A stretch of DNA of 16,779 nt, from NCBI GenBank assembly GCA_035527515.1, contig DATLAJ010000125.1:1-16779 (forward strand). The letters run 5' to 3'. Source of the DNA: a bacterium (GTDB lineage: Bacteria; B130-G9). Under the pieces are notes generated by a model that ran no database searches, had not been told where the DNA came from, and saw only the letters and a program-made list of their open reading frames with translations. The first letter of the stretch is position 1. The number at the start of each line of letters is the position of its first letter. This document shows, piece after piece, positions 13,739 through 16,779 of this stretch. A program made the translations under genes and the position numbers.

Positions 13739-14766
13739 TTCCAACTCAACATCCGACAGGGCAGGAGTCCCGGCCAGCAAGAGGCCAATTCTACAATGAG
13801 GATTGCATCGAGGGCTGCAAGAGGCATGTCCCCGATGGCACGGTCGATCTGATAATCACTGACCCTCCTTATGGTATCGCCGGTGATAAGCTCCACCAGC
13901 ACTACAACCGCAAGGAGGGATTTGTTCTTGATGGCTACATCGAGGTTCCGGCCGATGAATACGCTGACTTTAGCTTGCGGTGGCTGGAGCAGGCGGCGAG
14001 GATTCTGCGGCCGGGTGGTGCGCTTTATGTGTTTTCAGGATATACGAACCTTGTTCACGTTCTCAAAGCGCTGCGTGTGGTGGGTTTGGAGGAGGTAAAC
14101 CATATTATATGGAAATATAATTTCGGCGTCTATACTAAGCGGAAATACATCTCCTCACACTACCACATCATGTACTACAAAAAGCCCGGCGGCCGTGTAA
14201 CCTTCAACACCTACTGCCGATATGGCGCTGACGAGCGCGATGACAACGGCTCCGAGAACTACCGTGACAGAGAGGACGTCTGGATAATCAACAGGGAATA
14301 TAAGCCTGGCCAGCGAAAGAACAAGAACGAGCTCCCTAAGCAGCTGCTCATCAAGCTCATCCAATACAGCAGCAACGAGGGAGACCTGGTCTGCGACCTT
14401 TTTTTGGGCAGCTTCTCCACCGCGAAGGTTGCCATGGGCCTCAACAGACGGGCCATAGGGTTCGAGAAGAGCAAGGTGGCGTTCGACTATCAGATCGACG
14501 AAGTGGCCAAGATCGAGCCGGGCTCCCTGCTGCCTGCGCTAAAGATCCCACAGCAGAGCCAATTGCCCAATCAGGGCAAGCCCTGGACTGAAGAGGAGAA
14601 AGAGCGGTTGTGGCGGCGCTATCTGAGGTTAATCCAGGTTCATCGCACGAAAAAGAGGGTCATCGAGCTCCTCTGCGATGAGTTTGGCCGAGGCAGGTTT
14701 GCCCTCTCTAAGGTTATTAGCCAGATAAGAGGCTCATCCACAGATTACACAGATTCCGCAGATTAA
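13735..14766 (+). CDS. DNA methyltransferase (N6-adenine or N4-cytosine), beta-type motif order
   Basis: A 343-residue amino-methyltransferase of the N6_N4_Mtase family. The catalytic motif TDPPYG is at 42-47 and the SAM-binding motif DLFLGSFSTAKVA at 221-233, so motif IV precedes motif I, the beta order. Residues about 130-190 between them are the likely target-recognition region. The DPPY form favours N6-adenine but does not exclude N4-cytosine. A lysine- and arginine-rich tail (283-332, starting PWTEEEKERLWRRY) looks like an added DNA-binding helix domain. The last nine residues (STDYTDSAD) come from reading repeat copy B, so the original C-terminus was probably altered. No restriction enzyme gene is adjacent, so it appears solitary. 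The ATG at 13735 is six nt after the MNT stop. Confidence 0.9.
   Translation: MIPTQHPTGQESRPARGQFYNEDCIEGCKRHVPDGTVDLIITDPPYGIAGDKLHQHYNRKEGFVLDGYIEVPADEYADFSLRWLEQAARILRPGGALYVFSGYTNLVHVLKALRVVGLEEVNHIIWKYNFGVYTKRKYISSHYHIMYYKKPGGRVTFNTYCRYGADERDDNGSENYRDREDVWIINREYKPGQRKNKNELPKQLLIKLIQYSSNEGDLVCDLFLGSFSTAKVAMGLNRRAIGFEKSKVAFDYQIDEVAKIEPGSLLPALKIPQQSQLPNQGKPWTEEEKERLWRRYLRLIQVHRTKKRVIELLCDEFGRGRFALSKVISQIRGSSTDYTDSAD
14737..14764 (-). repeat. Interspersed 9-bp-period repeat, copy B
   Basis: On the minus strand the units read AATCTGCGG, AATCTGTGT and AATCTGTGGA. It overlaps the last codons and lies against the stop of the methyltransferase gene. Orientation is opposite to copy A, its GGA end facing the gene. 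The 89 bp that follow to copy C hold nothing recognised. Confidence 0.8.
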
Positions 14767-14853
14767 ATCAGGCCGAAACGAGGCGACAGAAACGACGACC
14801 CTGGCAGATTCTGTTCGAGGCCCACTGGACCCATCCCTTCCAACTCCCCTCCC

Positions 14854-14875
14854 TAATCTGCGTAATCTGCGGATA
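14854..14875 (+). repeat. Interspersed 9-bp-period repeat, copy C (two units)
   Basis: TAATCTGCGTAATCTGCGGA then TA. It is a shorter copy with two units, placed just beyond the stop codon of the nifS-like remnant, in the same relation that copy F has to the intact cysteine desulfurase gene. Confidence 0.8.
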
Positions 14876-14880
14876 GACCT

Positions 14881-14922
14881 CTACCCTGGGAACAGCAGTG
14901 ACATCTTCTGGATGATGGGGGA
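14881..14922 (-). pseudogene. 3'-terminal remnant of a second cysteine desulfurase (nifS-like) copy
   Basis: The minus strand reads SPIIQKMSLLFPG and a TAG stop (14881-14883). The intact gene ends LPPIIEELRKMSPLFPG and a stop. At DNA level the two share CCCATCATC, then after a 9-nt gap in the remnant a diverged but clear match through ATGTC and GCTGTTCCC to the stop. Everything upstream of this is missing, cut by repeat copy D. Confidence 0.7.
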
Positions 14923-14924
14923 GC

Positions 14925-14948
14925 GTTTGCCCGCAGATTGCGCAGATT
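14925..14948 (-). repeat. Interspersed 9-bp-period repeat, copy D
   Basis: On the minus strand AATCTGCGC, AATCTGCGGG and CAAAC. It abuts the truncated edge of the nifS-like remnant, with its GCAAAC end facing the remnant. With copy C it makes an inward-facing pair around that remnant. Confidence 0.8.
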
Positions 14949-14955
14949 CAGGGGA

Positions 14956-15327
14956 TTAGGTGATAACGAACCGTTGGTATTGTAGCGATTTCTGACCGAA
15001 GTTGAGAAGGAGACCGATACCAAGACCGGAGGCCTTGAGATAGTTGATTATTTGTGCCTCGTGCACACCAGTGAGTGTTTTCAAGGCTTTCAACTCGACG
15101 ATGACTAACTCAAAACAGACGAAATCTGCCTTGTATCGAGTATTGAGTTCCGTGCCCTTATAGAACACCGGCAGGTCCCACTCCCGCCTGAATGGTATCT
15201 TTCGCTCGGACAGTTCTAGTGCCAGTGCTTCTTGATATACTGTTTCCACGAATCCGCAACCCAGCTCGCTATGCACATTCATGGCGGCACCGATAATCGC
15301 ATAAGTGTGCGGATCATTTCCACTCAT
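14956..15327 (-). CDS. GxxExxY protein, PD-(D/E)XK nuclease-like fold
   Basis: A 123-residue protein of the GxxExxY family (PDDEXK_3-like). The namesake motif is G25-F-V-E28-T-V-Y31 within [13 protein letters not shown]. The PD-(D/E)XK-type residues are D68 (YKADFV) and E78-L-K80 (IVELKAL), followed by [12 protein letters not shown] (90-101). The last part, [15 protein letters not shown], is also usual. A nuclease fold is expected from the family; the biological role is not established. A weak GAGAGA lies before the ATG at 15327. It is convergent with the methyltransferase and flanked on both sides by copies D and E of the interspersed repeat, lying between the nifS remnant and the intact nifS gene. 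Confidence 0.88.
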   Translation of the reverse strand: MSGNDPHTYAIIGAAMNVHSELGCGFVETVYQEALALELSERKIPFRREWDLPVFYKGTELNTRYKADFVCFELVIVELKALKTLTGVHEAQIINYLKASGLGIGLLLNFGQKSLQYQRFVIT

Positions 15328-15375
15328 TGTTACTGTCTCTCTAACACTGTCATAGATGTGAAGTTCATAAGGGCG

Positions 15376-15408
15376 TTTGTCCGCAGATTACACAGATTAC
15401 GCAGATTG
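15376..15408 (-). repeat. Interspersed 9-bp-period repeat, copy E
   Basis: On the minus strand AATCTGCGT, AATCTGTGT, AATCTGCGGACAAAC, the fullest match to the consensus. Its GGACAAAC end faces the start of the GxxExxY gene about 50 bp away. Confidence 0.87.
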
Positions 15409-15510
15409 AGAAGGGTAGCTAGATACTACGATGCCTGCGCGAGCTCGAGCGCATCGATGGCGTTTACGTTGAGCCAAACAGTTCTCGTGCATCCTCTTAA
15501 GCCTTGCCTC

Positions 15511-15544
15511 TAATCTGTGTAATCTGCGCAATCTGCGGACAAAC
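15511..15544 (+). repeat. Interspersed 9-bp-period repeat, copy F
   Basis: TAATCTGTGTAATCTGCGC, then AATCTGCGGACAAAC. The GGACAAAC end faces the stop codon of the cysteine desulfurase gene 13 bp further. The 102 bp between copies E and F hold no gene I can identify. Confidence 0.87.
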
Positions 15545-15556
15545 CTCTTTCATGTA

Positions 15557-16717
15557 TCACCCGGGGAACAGCGGGGACATTTTCCTCAGCTCCTCGATGA
15601 TGGGCGGCAGCTGCTCGAGGACGTAGTCCACGTCGTCCTCGGTGTTCATGCGGCCGAGGCTGAACCTGATGGCGCCGTGGGCGTGCTGCGGCTGGATGCC
15701 CATAGCCAGTAGAACGGGCGACGGTTCCAGCGACTCGGATGAGCACGCCGAGCCAGTCGATACGCAGATGCCCTTCGCGCTCAAGCGCAGCAGTATCGAC
15801 TCGCCCTCGAGATACTCGAAGCGGATGTTGGCCGTTGAACAGAGCCTTTCCTTGGGATGCCCGTTGAGCTTCGTGTGTGGAACCTGCTCCAAGATGCCCT
15901 TCTCCAGCCGGTCGCGCAGCTTGCAGATATCATGAGGTTCGACGCCGTGCTGCTCCAGCGCGAGCTTGCAACCCTCGCCAAGCGCCACGATGCCGACGAC
16001 ATTCTCAGTCCCCGCCCGTTTGCCTCCCTCTTGATGGCCGCCATGAATGAGGCGCCGGACTCGCGTGCCGGACTTGATGTAAAGCGCCCCGCAGCCTTTC
16101 AAGGCATATAGCTTGTGGCCTGACATAGCCATCATATCGACCCCGAGTTCCTTCACGTCGAGCGGGACCTTGCAGACGCTCTGAACAGCGTCCGTGTGCA
16201 TGATTATGCCCGCTTCACGTGCAATTTTCGTGATCTCAGCTATTGGCTGAAGCGTCCCAACCTCGTTGTTGGAGTGCATTATCGTGATCAGAACGGTCTC
16301 AGGCCGTATCGCCCGCCTCACCTCGTCAGGATCGACCATTGCATATTGATCGACGGGCAAAAACGTAACGTCGATGCCTTGCCTCATAAGAAACTTGCAC
16401 GTGTTGCGGACCGCCTCGTGCTCAACGCTGGAAGTTATGATGTGCTTTTTGCTCTTCTTTGAGTCGCGATAGGCGCCCTTGATCGCCCAGTTGTCGGCCT
16501 CGGTCCCGCTGGCGGTGAAGAATATCTCCTCAGCTTCTGCACCGATGACGTTAGCTACTTGCTGTCTGGCCTTGTCCACCGCCGCCCGAGCAGGGGTGCC
16601 AGCCGCGTGGAGCGAGGATGGATTGCCGAAGAGCTCTCCGAGGTAAGGCAGAACAGCCTTTTTGACACGCGGATCAACCGGTGTCGTCGCGTTGTTATCC
16701 ATGTACACAATTCTCAT
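15557..16717 (-). CDS. nifS: Cysteine desulfurase, NifS/IscS family
   Basis: A PLP-dependent enzyme that takes sulfur from cysteine for iron-sulfur cluster assembly, fitting a cell rich in Fe-S proteins. The 386-residue chain starts VYMDNNATTPVDPRV (4-18), has ASGTEADNWAI (59-69), the SVEHEAVRNT segment with the PLP-stacking His, DAVQS (180-184), the PLP lysine in SGHKLY, the GTENV segment, and the active-site cysteine in STGSACSSESLEPS, a short-loop NifS-like (group I) context. The ATG at 16717 is preferred over an upstream in-frame start at 16753 because AAGGAG stands six nt before it and conservation begins there. No iscU/nifU follows downstream; a regulator or partner could lie beyond the window edge. 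Its 3' end has a degenerate second copy at 14881-14922. Confidence 0.95.
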   Translation of the reverse strand: MRIVYMDNNATTPVDPRVKKAVLPYLGELFGNPSSLHAAGTPARAAVDKARQQVANVIGAEAEEIFFTASGTEADNWAIKGAYRDSKKSKKHIITSSVEHEAVRNTCKFLMRQGIDVTFLPVDQYAMVDPDEVRRAIRPETVLITIMHSNNEVGTLQPIAEITKIAREAGIIMHTDAVQSVCKVPLDVKELGVDMMAMSGHKLYALKGCGALYIKSGTRVRRLIHGGHQEGGKRAGTENVVGIVALGEGCKLALEQHGVEPHDICKLRDRLEKGILEQVPHTKLNGHPKERLCSTANIRFEYLEGESILLRLSAKGICVSTGSACSSESLEPSPVLLAMGIQPQHAHGAIRFSLGRMNTEDDVDYVLEQLPPIIEELRKMSPLFPG

Positions 16718-16779
16718 TTGCGTCTCCTTGACGGTAAATCGACCTTCGTCCATACTACAATCGTGGGTAACGTCCTGAT

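Noticed and set aside
13735-15327. Methyltransferase plus PD-(D/E)XK-like GxxExxY gene as a restriction-modification system.
   Set aside because: The genes are convergent and separated by repeats and a nifS remnant, and GxxExxY proteins are not known as restriction enzymes. Nothing in the sequence supports a shared function.
15426-15500. Minus-strand frame between repeats E and F ending VWLNVNAIDALELAQAS-stop, possibly the tail of a lost gene.
   Set aside because: Codon use looks gene-like, but it is under 30 codons long and matches no family I know, so it cannot be supported as a feature.
13379-15544. The short repeats could be taken for a CRISPR array.
   Set aside because: Copies are in both orientations, irregularly spaced, separated by genes, and built of 9-bp tandem units; there are no uniform spacers and no cas genes.

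Overview
The window looks like the chromosome of an anaerobic bacterium, moderately GC-rich by eye. Evidence for anaerobiosis is a flavin and iron-sulfur electron-transfer operon, a radical-SAM enzyme and a NifS-type cysteine desulfurase. I cannot assign a phylum from this sequence; the mix of genes would fit a poorly sampled lineage.

Region 1 (1-3.7 kb, + strand) is the end of a redox operon: a 5'-truncated NuoF/HydB-like NAD(P)H-FMN subunit with a C-terminal two-cluster ferredoxin, a HoxU/NuoG-like [2Fe-2S]/[4Fe-4S] subunit with an unusual cysteine-rich tail, and a stand-alone FMN-barrel protein of the glutamate synthase family with five N-terminal cysteines. Together they look like one soluble complex, plausibly a transhydrogenase or electron-bifurcating enzyme. 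A clear rho-independent terminator (3647-3683) ends the operon.

Region 2 (3.7-12.5 kb, - strand) runs toward that terminator. In transcription order it holds a radical-SAM/SPASM-like protein, a PilT-family protein whose ATPase residues have all changed, a GT39-like membrane glycosyltransferase with its own predicted promoter, a full ECF vitamin/metal transporter (S subunit, fused double ATPase, T subunit), a weak 60-codon ORF, and a complete MNT/HEPN toxin-antitoxin pair.

Region 3 (12.5-15.55 kb) is accessory and scarred. It contains an internally deleted endonuclease III remnant, a YgiT-type zinc-finger protein without its toxin, an MNT antitoxin whose HEPN partner survives only as a six-codon stub, a beta-order DNA methyltransferase, a 3' remnant of a second nifS copy, and a GxxExxY (PD-(D/E)XK-like) gene. 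Six copies of a short interspersed repeat with a 9-bp internal period, of the form (AATCTGYGY)n followed by a GCGGACAAAC end, are threaded through this stretch. A decayed seventh copy lies inside the ECF operon. The GGACAAAC end of each clear copy faces a gene or gene fragment, and some copies form inward-facing pairs.

Region 4 (15.55-16.78 kb, - strand) is a full-length cysteine desulfurase (NifS family), the likely parent of the 3' remnant. The most interesting signals are the three-subunit redox operon, the apparently catalytically dead PilT homologue, and the repeat-driven shuffling around the methyltransferase, the GxxExxY gene and nifS.
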